A stretch of DNA of 64,000 bases from Clostridia bacterium (GCA_003249225.1 QKJQ01000037.1:62001-126000); one strand, 5' to 3'. Numbered from the stretch's first letter, positions 53,896-63,066 are shown. A program made the numbers and translations. The notes: generated by a model not told the origin, from the letters alone.

Positions 53896-54764
53896 GTACC
53901 AATACATCAAAAATCAGACAAATCAAACACAGAATTGTTACACACAGATCCCAGATTTTTCGTACCTTGATCAAACAGCTGCTTTGCCTGTTTCTGACTA
54001 TTCTGGTCTTGTCACCAATATATCTTGTTTTTATTAACTCTTTTAAAACAAAGGGAGAAGCGGCTCGAATGGATATCGCTCTTCCGACCGAATGGCATTT
54101 TGAAAACTATACAAAGGTAATCGAAGACGGGAAACTGGTACAGGGCTTCGTAAACAGTATGACCTATTCTATTCTGTCAACTGCAGTTGCTGTAATGCTC
54201 TGTGCTATGGCCGCCTATGTAATGTGCCGTAACAAAAGCAGACTGAATACGCTTCTTTATTATTTTACCATCTGCGGTCTGTTCGTTCCGGTCAACTTTG
54301 TAACTGTTATGAAGGTCCTGCAGGTGTTTCACCTGGCAGAAACAAGAGCTGGACTCATTCTTGTTTTTACCAGCAGTATGATTCCATTTTGTGTATTTAC
54401 GATCAAAAGTTTTGTATCTTCTGTTCCCATACAGCTTGATGAAGCAGCCGTTATTGATGGTGCCGGACCGATGCAGCTTTTCTTCAAAATCATTGTTCCT
54501 TTGCTGAAACCAATCCTTGCAACAGCCTTCATCCTTGAATTCATGGGCGTTTGGAATGATTTCATCACACCGCTCTACCTTACCAGCAAGAGCAGCATGT
54601 GGCCGATGAACCTTGCCGTTTATAACTTCTTTGGCAAGAATTCATCCTATTGGAACCTCGTATTTGCCGATATCATGCTCACCTGTCTTCCGGTCATCAT
54701 TATTTACCTGCTGGGACAGAAATATATCATCAGCGGGCTGACCTCCGGCGCCGTAAAAGAATAA
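53892..54764 (+). CDS. Sugar ABC importer permease 2 (MalG-like)
   Basis: The 290-residue protein has a basic start, six helices and the EAA loop (DEAAVIDGAGPMQLFFKIIVPLLKPIL). It overlaps the first permease gene by ATGA and ends 151 bases before the GH95 gene in the same direction, so it is likely one transcript. Confidence 0.94.
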   Translation: MSTNTSKIRQIKHRIVTHRSQIFRTLIKQLLCLFLTILVLSPIYLVFINSFKTKGEAARMDIALPTEWHFENYTKVIEDGKLVQGFVNSMTYSILSTAVAVMLCAMAAYVMCRNKSRLNTLLYYFTICGLFVPVNFVTVMKVLQVFHLAETRAGLILVFTSSMIPFCVFTIKSFVSSVPIQLDEAAVIDGAGPMQLFFKIIVPLLKPILATAFILEFMGVWNDFITPLYLTSKSSMWPMNLAVYNFFGKNSSYWNLVFADIMLTCLPVIIIYLLGQKYIISGLTSGAVKE

Positions 54765-54915
54765 CTGCGAACAGCATAGTTATAAGCCGCGAAACGAATT
54801 GAATCTACAAACAAAATTATGATACCGGGTTACCAAATTCTGTGAATCATGTTGCATGAAGTACTATGACCCTGGGATCCCAACATCAAATTATCAGATT
54901 ACGAGGTTAAGAGCC

Positions 54916-57288
54916 ATGAAGTACAGCTACCACCAGGAAGCCACCCGCTGGGGTGAAGCGCTTCCTCTCGGAAACGGACATATAGGCGCAATGTTCTATG
55001 GCGGAGTCGGGAACGATCGGATCGATCTTACAGAAAACACATATTTCAGCGGCGAAAAAAGCAGTCATAATCATCAGACAAATAGTGCAGCGGCCTTTCA
55101 ATCCATGAGAGCCGCTGCTCTTCATGAAGATTTTGACAGCGTAATTAATCATTCAAAAGATTTCATTGGCCTGCGGCAAAATTATGGGACGAACCTTCCC
55201 GTTGGCTCTCTTTTTATCCGTCATACATCACCCCTTTGTTCCACGTTCGAATATGACCGTACCTTAGACTTTCAACATGGAGTTGCCACTTGTTCCTACA
55301 CCATTACAAATGATCTGAATCAATCAATAAAGTGCCGTAAATATGCTTGTGTTTCACATCCGGATGATCTGTTTCTGTATGAATTCGAATTCACAGCTCC
55401 TGTTTCTTTGGAGATATCATATAAACCATCAAATTCACAGCATGAAGCCTTGACTTTAGCCGATATTCAAGAAAACTCCCCGCAGCCAATTTCTTATCAA
55501 AAGGAAGAAATCGGACATCTTTCCTTTGAAGGAAAAGCGCTGGAATCCATGCACAGTGATGGAAAATGTGGAACATTTCTTGCCGGTGATCTTTTGCTTT
55601 TGTCAAATGGACACGTTACCACAGATTCAACGGGCAGCTCTTTACACACGTCAGACTGTACCCATTTGGTTTTATATCTTTGTATTAAAACAAACTTCCA
55701 GCATAGGACAGCCAATTCTGCTCTTCTTCATAAGAAAAATCAGGAACAGCTAAAAAGAGTTTCTCTGCGGTCGGTTCTCTCTCTTTGGGAGAAGCACACT
55801 GCGGATGTATCTGGTTTCATGAACCGCACAATTTTATCCCTTCCTGATGCAAAGGATGCCGCACTTCTTTTCCAATACGGACGTTATCTGTTGCTTTGCA
55901 GTTCAAGGGAGGATTCTTTGCTGCCAGCACATCTTCAGGGTGTATGGAACGATTCTGTTGCCTGCCGGATTGGCTGGACCTGCGATATGCACCTTGACAT
56001 CAATACGCAGATGAATTACTGGCCGGCTGATCTAACGTCAATTCCAGAAACATTGTCTCCTTTGATTCAATGGATAAGAAATGATCTCATACCCTCCGGG
56101 CGGCAAACTGCTGATGTCAACTATGGGTATCCCGGCTGGGTTGCTGAACTGGTCTCGAATGCATTTGGTTACACCGCACCCTACTGGGCTACTCCAATTT
56201 CCCCCTGCCCTACTGGCGGCATCTGGATTCTTACCCATGTTTTCGAACATTTCAGATTCTATCCTGACAAGGATTTTTTGAGAATGATAGCTTATCCTAT
56301 GATTCGTGAGGCGTTTTTATTCTTTCAGGCATATATTTTTGAAAAATCAGATGGCACTTTGACAAGCGGTCCTTCCATCTCCCCGGAAAATGCTTTCATA
56401 AAGAACGGACATACCTATCATATCAGCAATGGCTGTACCTATGAGATTCTAATGATCCGTGAACTTTGTTTGTTATTTCTTGAATCCTATCATATCCTTT
56501 CGCTTGATCCGGAAAAGGACATTCACCGCGATTCCCTGCTCGCAAAACAAGCTCAGGAAATCCTTATAAGGCTGCTACCTTATCGCATTGCTGCAGATGG
56601 GACTTTAGCAGAATGGGATCACGATTACCCCTCTGCTGATTCACAGCACCGGCATACAAGTCATTTGCTTGGGCTCTATCCATTTTCACAGATCACGCCC
56701 GAGACAACCCCCGATCTTGCAAATGCCGCAAGATCCAGTATACTTGCAAGAACAACACCGGAAGAAGGCTTTGAAGATACCGGCTGGGCCCGATCTCTTT
56801 TGCTTCTGTATGCTGCAAGACTGCATGACGGGAACATGGCACTTCATCATGTAAATGATATGCTTACCAACCTGTTGGAAGTCAATCATTTTATCATTCA
56901 TCCACCGACAAGAGGAACAGAAACAACAGAAGGCGTGTATGAGCTGGATGGAAACACAGGTTTTACAAGCGGTATCGCGGAAATGCTGCTCCAAAGCCAC
57001 AGCCTGTTGAGTCCTGATTATACAGATTTCTCTTCCTTCCCCACTATCCCTGTACTGCAAATTCTTCCGGCACTTCCCGCAGAATGGAAAAAGGGGAGTA
57101 TCTCAGGTCTTCGGGCACGTGGTGGTATTACGGTTGATATCACCTGGAATCTTGAAGATGCCTCTGCTGCTGATTCACATGTCACACTTTTAGCTGATTG
57201 CGATACGCTATGCCGAATCATCTTTCAGGAAAGAGAATGGACGATTGAACTAAAAAAAGGAATTTTAATGACAAAGAAGTTAAAATAA
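54916..57288 (+). CDS. Glycoside hydrolase family 95 (alpha-L-fucosidase type)
   Basis: The 790-residue protein matches GH95: it opens with ATRWGEALPLGNGHIGAMFYGG and contains LPAHLQGVWND, DINTQMNYWPAD (the two asparagines that activate water), a GPSISPENAF segment with the acid glutamate, HRHTSHLLGLYP and DTGWARSLLLLYAARL. These enzymes cleave terminal fucose (mostly alpha-1,2) or galactose. There is no signal peptide, so it acts in the cytosol on imported oligosaccharides, which fits the importer genes before it. The ATG at 54916 has GAGG ahead at 10 bases; an ATG at 54856 has none. Confidence 0.92.
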   Translation: MKYSYHQEATRWGEALPLGNGHIGAMFYGGVGNDRIDLTENTYFSGEKSSHNHQTNSAAAFQSMRAAALHEDFDSVINHSKDFIGLRQNYGTNLPVGSLFIRHTSPLCSTFEYDRTLDFQHGVATCSYTITNDLNQSIKCRKYACVSHPDDLFLYEFEFTAPVSLEISYKPSNSQHEALTLADIQENSPQPISYQKEEIGHLSFEGKALESMHSDGKCGTFLAGDLLLLSNGHVTTDSTGSSLHTSDCTHLVLYLCIKTNFQHRTANSALLHKKNQEQLKRVSLRSVLSLWEKHTADVSGFMNRTILSLPDAKDAALLFQYGRYLLLCSSREDSLLPAHLQGVWNDSVACRIGWTCDMHLDINTQMNYWPADLTSIPETLSPLIQWIRNDLIPSGRQTADVNYGYPGWVAELVSNAFGYTAPYWATPISPCPTGGIWILTHVFEHFRFYPDKDFLRMIAYPMIREAFLFFQAYIFEKSDGTLTSGPSISPENAFIKNGHTYHISNGCTYEILMIRELCLLFLESYHILSLDPEKDIHRDSLLAKQAQEILIRLLPYRIAADGTLAEWDHDYPSADSQHRHTSHLLGLYPFSQITPETTPDLANAARSSILARTTPEEGFEDTGWARSLLLLYAARLHDGNMALHHVNDMLTNLLEVNHFIIHPPTRGTETTEGVYELDGNTGFTSGIAEMLLQSHSLLSPDYTDFSSFPTIPVLQILPALPAEWKKGSISGLRARGGITVDITWNLEDASAADSHVTLLADCDTLCRIIFQEREWTIELKKGILMTKKLK

Positions 57289-57291
57289 CGC

Positions 57292-57379
57292 AGTTTAAAA
57301 CATTATGCAGGTTATATACACAGTTAAGATATTATGCAGGTTATATACATAGTTAAGATATTCTGCAGGTGATTTACGC
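57292..57379. repeat. 29-bp tandem repeat x 3 after the GH95 gene
   Basis: Units at 57292-57321 (30 bp), 57322-57350 and 57351-57379 share AGTTAAGATATTATGCAGGT with few changes. Confidence 0.85.
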
Positions 57380-57441
57380 AGAGCATAATGTTGTTTTATC
57401 AAAACACTCGCTTTGTAGCATGCTCACAGCGGCACATAAAC

Positions 57442-57481
57442 ATGAGGAGGACGATATTTCGAATAATATCGTCCTCCTCAT
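57442..57481 (-). terminator. Long hairpin after paaK, probably a terminator
   Basis: A 17-bp perfect stem (57442-57458 with 57465-57481) with a 6-base loop lies 17 bases after the paaK stop. The tail on the minus strand is only GTTTATG, on the plus strand ATTACATAG, so its strength is uncertain. It may end both convergent transcripts. Both arms contain an AGGAGG or its complement. Confidence 0.6.
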
Positions 57482-57498
57482 ATTACATAGAAGTATAT

Positions 57499-58731
57499 TT
57501 AGTAACGGTTATCGAAGATTCTTGCCGTCTTTTTCTCGCTTCTTGGCAGGTCACCCATCCCAACCACTTTGATTATGGCTGCGATACCGATTGCATTCTT
57601 GAAAGCTTCTTTCAGGTTCTCTTCCAGCGCTGCACTGTTGTATCCATCTTCCTGCTCTACAAAAAGTGTCAGTAAATCCTTGCCTTCCATATGATCAATC
57701 ATGACCTGGTATTCGCTGGATGCACCTTCGATCTTTGTCAGCAGCTCATCGATCTGACTTGGGAAAATATTGACACCTTTTACTTTGACCATATCATCCG
57801 TTCGTCCAAGAATGGTATCGATTCTTGGATACTTGCAGCCACATTTGCATTCACCGGGAAGGAATCTGGTCAGATCATGTGTACGATAACGAATCAGTGG
57901 CGCTCCCTGTTTTTTGAGGGTCGTTATAACAAGTTCTCCGATTTCACCTTCCGGAAGTATCTCTCCTGTCTTTGGATCTACTATTTCGAAGTACAGGTAA
58001 TCATCCCAATAGTGCATTCCGCAGTCTTCATCACAACTGATACCAATTCCCGGTCCATAGATTTCCGTCAGCCCATAAATGTCATATAATTGAACACCAA
58101 GCTCTGAGGCAATCCGTTTTCTCATCTTCTCACCCCAGCGCTCCGAACCGATGACTCCTTTTTTCAGAGCGATCTTATCTCCAATTCCGCGTTTTGCAAT
58201 CTCTTCTGCCAGTAGCAATGCATAGGAAGAGGTTGCACATAAAACCGTCGATTTCATATCCATCATCATCTGAAGCTGTTTGTTGGTATTTCCCGGTCCC
58301 ATCGGTACTACCATAGCCCCGAGTCTTTCGGCTCCGGCCTGAAAACCAATACCTGCTGTCCACAGACCGTATCCTGGTGTGACATGCACTCGGTCCAGAT
58401 CTGTCAGACCTGCTGTACGATAACAACGTTCAAACATAACAGCCCAGTCTTCAACATCTTTTCGTGTATAAGGAATGATGACCGGGGTCCCTGTTGTTCC
58501 GGAGGAAGAATGAATACGAACGACCTCTTCTTCAGGAACGGCCTGAAGACCCAGCGGATATGCATCTCTCAGGTCGCCTTTCCAGGTAAAGGGAAGCTTC
58601 GTAAAGTCTTCTTCCGTCTGAATCTTTTCAAGGTCAATGTTTTCAAATTTTCTGGAATAAAAGTCGCTTTTGTCTTTTAATGTTTTGAACTGTTCCTGAA
58701 TTAATTTTAACTGATACTCGTTCATTTTCAT
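57499..58731 (-). CDS. paaK: Phenylacetate-CoA ligase
   Basis: The 410-residue protein is an AMP-forming aryl-CoA ligase: HSSSGTTGTP is the nucleotide loop, DIYGLTEIYGPG the A5 motif, YRTHDLTRF A7 and GRTDDMVKVKGVNIFP A8, with the C-terminal lysine in RSEKKTARIFDNRY. It has a CKCGCKYP cluster as in other clostridial copies. It joins phenylacetate-like acids to CoA, or runs in the ATP-making direction behind IorAB in fermentation. It lies after iorB in the same direction with a 257-base gap that holds a repeat. Confidence 0.95.
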   Translation of the reverse strand: MKMNEYQLKLIQEQFKTLKDKSDFYSRKFENIDLEKIQTEEDFTKLPFTWKGDLRDAYPLGLQAVPEEEVVRIHSSSGTTGTPVIIPYTRKDVEDWAVMFERCYRTAGLTDLDRVHVTPGYGLWTAGIGFQAGAERLGAMVVPMGPGNTNKQLQMMMDMKSTVLCATSSYALLLAEEIAKRGIGDKIALKKGVIGSERWGEKMRKRIASELGVQLYDIYGLTEIYGPGIGISCDEDCGMHYWDDYLYFEIVDPKTGEILPEGEIGELVITTLKKQGAPLIRYRTHDLTRFLPGECKCGCKYPRIDTILGRTDDMVKVKGVNIFPSQIDELLTKIEGASSEYQVMIDHMEGKDLLTLFVEQEDGYNSAALEENLKEAFKNAIGIAAIIKVVGMGDLPRSEKKTARIFDNRY

Positions 58732-58809
58732 CTTGCTGTTATCCCCCTCTTCCTGTTGTCATTCCTGTAATGTACCTTGTACCAAAAATCAAATTCTGCC
58801 GTTACTAAA

Positions 58810-58876
58810 TTATTTGCTTCCTGCGATTTTCCTTCTGCAATTTTACTTCTGAAATTTGCTTCCTGCTGCTTCCTAC
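58810..58876. repeat. 14-bp tandem repeat x 4 before paaK
   Basis: Units at 58810-58823, 58824-58837, 58838-58851 and 58852-58865, with a partial one to 58876, end in CTTCCTG or CTTCTG. On the transcribed strand the core is CAGGAAGCAAAT, close to that of the array at 51052-51140. The gap 58732-58988 has no gene. Confidence 0.8.
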
Positions 58877-58988
58877 ATTTACTTACCTTACTTTGCCTGT
58901 CTAATTGAATTTATTCGCCTTAATTCATTTAATTTCTTTCTATTTCATACTATTTCATATTAAACTGTTGTTCTGTACAGTCTCTCTC

Positions 58989-59561
58989 TTACATACATGC
59001 TTCAAATGCTTTCATATTCAATGCCAGGAATTTTTCCGGCACACGGGCTTTGATTGCTGCCTTCATTTCTTCAACGGAAAGTTCCAACACACCGGTCGAG
59101 GTCGCTGCTCCCAGTAATGCAACATTCAAAACCTTGGAAGAACCACAGCTTTTACAGATTTCCTCTCCGTTAATGATACGCAGATTGAATACCTTCCCTT
59201 TTAAGAAATCAAGCATTTTCTCTGCTGTATAATCACTGCCGGCCAGACTCGCACTTATCGGCATGATTGCTTTGTCATTCACGATCATAAATCCACCCTC
59301 TTTGAGGTAAGGAAGACAACGAACCGCCTCCGCTGGTTCAAATGCTATAATAACATCTGCAGAACCCAACGGAATAAGAGAAGAAAAGATTTCATCACCG
59401 GTTCTTACATGACTCACCACACATCCACCGCGCTGTGCCATACCTATCGTTTCAGCAGTTCTTACTTCCAGCCCTTTTTGCATGGCAGCATAGGCAATCA
59501 GACGGGAGGCAAGTACGGTTCCCTGACCACCGACTCCGCACAATAAACAATTCATACTCAT
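58989..59561 (-). CDS. iorB: Indolepyruvate ferredoxin oxidoreductase, beta subunit
   Basis: The 190-residue protein is the gamma-type domain of 2-oxoacid:ferredoxin oxidoreductases: GVGGQGTVLASRLIAYAA at the start, then AETIGMAQRGGCVVSHVR and ADVIIAFEPAEAVR. With IorA it converts indolepyruvate, phenylpyruvate or hydroxyphenylpyruvate to aryl-acetyl-CoA, CO2 and reduced ferredoxin. Its ATG overlaps the iorA stop (ATGA), with GGGAGGAG ahead. Confidence 0.96.
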   Translation of the reverse strand: MSMNCLLCGVGGQGTVLASRLIAYAAMQKGLEVRTAETIGMAQRGGCVVSHVRTGDEIFSSLIPLGSADVIIAFEPAEAVRCLPYLKEGGFMIVNDKAIMPISASLAGSDYTAEKMLDFLKGKVFNLRIINGEEICKSCGSSKVLNVALLGAATSTGVLELSVEEMKAAIKARVPEKFLALNMKAFEACM

Positions 59562-61381
59562 TTTTCTCCTCCCTTAATCGCATCAACCGGACAAACCTGT
59601 GCACACAAGGAGCACCCAAAACAAAGAGATGGCTCAATGACTGATTTTTTATTATCCATATGCATTGCCGGACAACCAAGTTCACGGATGCATTTCATAC
59701 AGCCAATGCAGGTATCCTCCTGTACTGTATACAACGGTGACGCAGAAGTTACTGCTATGCAGGGAGCCTTGAAGATTATCGCATGAACTCCTGTATTTTC
59801 TGAAGCTTTTTTTACCGCCATAACAGAAGCTTTCTGGTCCAGCGGGTCCACAGTAACTACACTTTTTACACCAATGGCAAGCAATGTTTTCTCAATGCTT
59901 ATCTTATCTACGATAGCCCCCATCATGGTCTTGCCTGTACCTGGATGCGGCTGATGTCCTGTCATTGCAGTCGTTGCATTATCGAGGATGATTAATACGA
60001 TATCCGTCTCATTGTATACGGCATTCACAATCCCTGTAATTCCGGAAGCAAAAAAGGTCGAGTCTCCGATAAAAGAAAAGTTGATGGCATCCGGCTCAAC
60101 GCGGTGCAGTCCCTGTGCCACGGTTACATCGGCTCCCATACAGAGGCAGGTATCTACCATATCAAGTGGCTTTGCATTCCCAAGTGTATAACATCCGATG
60201 TCACCGGAGAAAACAGCTTTTTTCCCCTTCATAGCCGTCTTTACAGCATAAAAAGATGCTCTGTGCGGGCATCCGGCGCAAAGAACCGGAGGTCGTACCG
60301 GAAGTTCAGGCAGGGAATAAAGTTCTGTTTTGGGCATTACCCGTCCAAATATCTTTGCCAGCGAAATACCAACCGATTCCACACTGTTCTCGCCGGCATT
60401 CTTCACATCACCGGTTAACTTGCCGTATATTTCGACTGGCAGATGATGTTTTCCACACAGGTAAACCAATTCCCGCTCAATGACTGGATCCAATTCTTCC
60501 AGAACAATGACTTTATCGAGTTCTTTCATGAATTTAAGTGCCAAAGGTTCCGGGAAGGGATGTGCTGTCGCAACTTTAAGAACCGGCGGAATATCTTCCC
60601 CGTAGGTGCTGAGAACCTCCTTTACATAGGCATAGCTTGCACCGCCGGTCGCGATACCGATTCTCATCCGGTCAGGATTTCCAGTCATGTTTTTGGCAGG
60701 TTCCAGTCCATTAAACCGGTAGGATGAAAGAACCTCTTTCAGTGCTTCATTTCTTTCTTCCAGTAAAATATGATTCTGATAGGATAATCGAGGAAATATG
60801 ACCCATTTGGATGAGTCCTTTATGAAGCCTTCTATTTTTCTTTGAGGTATCGGCTTTTCCAGCGCTACGGATGCACAACTGTGATTTATTCTTGTGACCG
60901 GACGAAAAATAACCGGTGTATGATATTGTTCAGAATATTCAAAAGCATCCCGGATCATGAGATAGGCTTCTTCCGGTGATGATGGATCAAATACCGGAAG
61001 CTTTGCAAACTGAGCAAAATGCCTGGTATCCTGTTCCGTCTGCGATGAAATTGGACCGGGGTCGTCTGCAGCTACCACGACCATGCCTCCCTTGACCCCA
61101 ACATAGGCAAGACTCATCAGCGGATCAGCCGCCACATTAAGTCCCACCTGCTTCATGGTGACCATGGTTCTTGCACCTGCATAGGAAGCGCCTGCTGCAA
61201 TCTCTAAGGCGGCTTTTTCATTCACCGACCATTCCACATAGATCGAGCCATCATTTTCTCTTGCTACTGTCTCAAGTATTTCTGTTGATGGAGTACCCGG
61301 ATACCCTGTAACCAAATGCACCCCTGCATGGATCGCACCGATTCCAATCGCCTCATTCCCCATTAAAAATCGTTTATTCAA
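59558..61381 (-). CDS. iorA: Indolepyruvate ferredoxin oxidoreductase, alpha subunit
   Basis: The 607-residue protein has the pyrimidine-binding domain (GNEAIGIGAIHAGVHLVTGYPGTPSTEI), a central domain, the thiamine diphosphate site (FSGDIGCYTLG, then GDSTFFASGITGIVNAVYN with LDN) and a C-terminal ferredoxin part with two 4Fe-4S clusters (CIGCMKC-x-x-x-x-x-CP and CFGCSLCAQVCP). It runs arylpyruvate fermentation with iorB and paaK. The start is TTG at 61381, with AGGGGG 7 bases ahead. It is first in the operon; an inverted repeat lies 60 bases upstream. Confidence 0.95.
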   Translation of the reverse strand: MNKRFLMGNEAIGIGAIHAGVHLVTGYPGTPSTEILETVARENDGSIYVEWSVNEKAALEIAAGASYAGARTMVTMKQVGLNVAADPLMSLAYVGVKGGMVVVAADDPGPISSQTEQDTRHFAQFAKLPVFDPSSPEEAYLMIRDAFEYSEQYHTPVIFRPVTRINHSCASVALEKPIPQRKIEGFIKDSSKWVIFPRLSYQNHILLEERNEALKEVLSSYRFNGLEPAKNMTGNPDRMRIGIATGGASYAYVKEVLSTYGEDIPPVLKVATAHPFPEPLALKFMKELDKVIVLEELDPVIERELVYLCGKHHLPVEIYGKLTGDVKNAGENSVESVGISLAKIFGRVMPKTELYSLPELPVRPPVLCAGCPHRASFYAVKTAMKGKKAVFSGDIGCYTLGNAKPLDMVDTCLCMGADVTVAQGLHRVEPDAINFSFIGDSTFFASGITGIVNAVYNETDIVLIILDNATTAMTGHQPHPGTGKTMMGAIVDKISIEKTLLAIGVKSVVTVDPLDQKASVMAVKKASENTGVHAIIFKAPCIAVTSASPLYTVQEDTCIGCMKCIRELGCPAMHMDNKKSVIEPSLCFGCSLCAQVCPVDAIKGGEK

Positions 61382-61441
61382 AAGTTTTCCCCCTGACGTC
61401 GTCAAAATTCGTTCACTTTTAAAAAGATACCACATTCAGAA

Positions 61442-61478
61442 AATGAATGCAACAATCTGAAGCCGAATGTTGCATTCA
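61442..61478. promoter_or_regulatory. Inverted repeat upstream of iorA
   Basis: Two 12-base arms (ATGAATGCAACA at 61442-61453 and complement at 61467-61478) with a 13-base loop lie 60 bases before the iorA start. TTTCTG follows on the minus strand, a weak tail. It could be an operator, a leader hairpin or a second terminator for the gene upstream. Confidence 0.5.
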
Positions 61479-61536
61479 TCCTGCATAAGTATGCACTTTC
61501 TGACCTTTTATGCTTCGTTTCTTTCTGAAAATGACA

Positions 61537-61577
61537 GTAAAAAATATCCCTTTCATTCCGCGGAATGAAAGGGATAT
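61537..61577 (-). terminator. Terminator after the GGDEF-HD-GYP gene
   Basis: A perfect 34-base palindrome (61544-61577) begins directly after the stop and runs on the minus strand into TTTTTTACTG. Confidence 0.88.
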
Positions 61578-61578
61578 T

Positions 61579-63066
61579 CTATGCATTATAATCATTTATG
61601 ACGAGAATAAAGACCTCGACCAGCAGTGGATCGAACTGACTTCCCGAACATCGTTTTATCTCTGCTTCTGCTTCTTCCGCAGATACAGCTCTGCTGTATG
61701 GTCTGTCATTCGTCATGGCATCAAAAGTATCAACAATAGCAAGGATGCGGCATTCTATAGGAATCTCATCTCCTTTGATCCCTAAAGGATAACCTTTTCC
61801 ATCGTACCGTTCATGATGACGAAGAATCAAAGGTGCAATGTCCTTCAAATCTGTTGATTCAAGTGCTATTCTTTCACCGATCGAAGAATGAGTTCTCATG
61901 ATCTTCCACTCATCCTCTGTCAATCTTGCTGGTTTCTTTAAAATGCTGTCCGGAATTCCGATCTTACCAATATCATGGAATTTTGTAAGTAAAGCAAGCC
62001 GGTCAACCTGATCCTGACGCAGCAAAAGGATTTCTCCCATAAAGATAGCCAGCCGCTCCATTCTTGCAACGTGTCCTTCTGATACAAAATCCTTGGCTTC
62101 AAGAGCACGCATAAATGTCTTAACAAAGGTACTGTGCGTACTTTCCTTTTTAAGCAGCTTATTCTGGTACATATTGTTGTCTGCTTCCTGAAACATGAAT
62201 TCGACATTCGCAATTCCATTTTCCAGATAAGAATATCCATAGGATAAAGAAAGAATCCAGTCTTTTCCTTTGTTGTTGTATTGTTTCACCTTCTGATTCA
62301 TACGGGAAAGCAGGAGTTCTATCTGACTTTCGTCTTCACCTTCCAGAATCACACCAAACTCATCGCCGCCAATTCTGGCAACATGTCCAAGATCCGAAAA
62401 AACTTTATTTATTATGCTAACAGCATCTACGATGATCTTATCACCAAAGAAATGTCCAAGCGTGTCGTTGAAAAATTTCAGCCCATTGATATCAATGGAA
62501 AGAATGGCTAACTTTTCTACCTTATGCTGGTCGTATTTTTTCATGGCCTGTTCAAAACTTCTTCGGTTATAGATGTTGGTAAGGCTGTCACGTTCTGCCA
62601 GTAATCTTAATTGCTTTTCAAGCAGAATGCGTTCCGTCATGTTACGAACCATAATCAGTATTTCTTCTGTTTCAGATTTTAGAAATCTTGCTTCATAATA
62701 CTGCACAACAGCACCCTGAGACATCTGAAAATCCATGGATATCAGCGTCCCTTCCCGTAGCGCGCGGATAACTCCGCGGTTCAGAATCTCCATGACCTGT
62801 GTATTGTAAAGTATATCCTGAATCATCTTGTCCTTCTGCTGTGCATAAAATGCAAATGGTGAAATGTCACCATTTGCATTTCCTACAAACAAAAGATCCG
62901 GCATGGTTGAGATCAAAGCTCTGTTTCTTGCATTGATCTGCTCCAGATCATTGATTTTTTCGAGAAGTTCCGGATAATAGTTCTTGCGGAACGAATCCTC
63001 CCCTAGTCCAATGATCGATTCACGGCTGGGTACTTTTTTATCCTTTTTGTCGTAAGACCTTTCCAT
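61579..63066 (-). CDS. PAS-GGDEF-HD-GYP cyclic-di-GMP protein
   Basis: The 495-residue cytosolic protein has a PAS-like sensor (about 45-145), a GGDEF domain (about 155-310; DSLTNIYNRRSFE, the intact GGDEF in RIGGDEFGVI) and an HD-GYP domain (about 315-490; HD in KFHDIGKIGIPD, then RTHSSIGERI, HHERYDGKGYP and DTFDAMTNDRPY). Both a synthase and a phosphodiesterase for cyclic di-GMP look active by motif, so it can make or break the messenger, depending on the PAS signal. The ATG lies 29 bases inside the end of the alcohol dehydrogenase gene with GAGGG ahead, so the two are coupled. Confidence 0.93.
   Translation of the reverse strand: MERSYDKKDKKVPSRESIIGLGEDSFRKNYYPELLEKINDLEQINARNRALISTMPDLLFVGNANGDISPFAFYAQQKDKMIQDILYNTQVMEILNRGVIRALREGTLISMDFQMSQGAVVQYYEARFLKSETEEILIMVRNMTERILLEKQLRLLAERDSLTNIYNRRSFEQAMKKYDQHKVEKLAILSIDINGLKFFNDTLGHFFGDKIIVDAVSIINKVFSDLGHVARIGGDEFGVILEGEDESQIELLLSRMNQKVKQYNNKGKDWILSLSYGYSYLENGIANVEFMFQEADNNMYQNKLLKKESTHSTFVKTFMRALEAKDFVSEGHVARMERLAIFMGEILLLRQDQVDRLALLTKFHDIGKIGIPDSILKKPARLTEDEWKIMRTHSSIGERIALESTDLKDIAPLILRHHERYDGKGYPLGIKGDEIPIECRILAIVDTFDAMTNDRPYSRAVSAEEAEAEIKRCSGSQFDPLLVEVFILVINDYNA

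Noticed and set aside
58810-58876. CRISPR or attachment-site repeat before paaK
   Set aside because: Units are 14 bp, adjacent and diverged; no integrase or cas gene is in the window.
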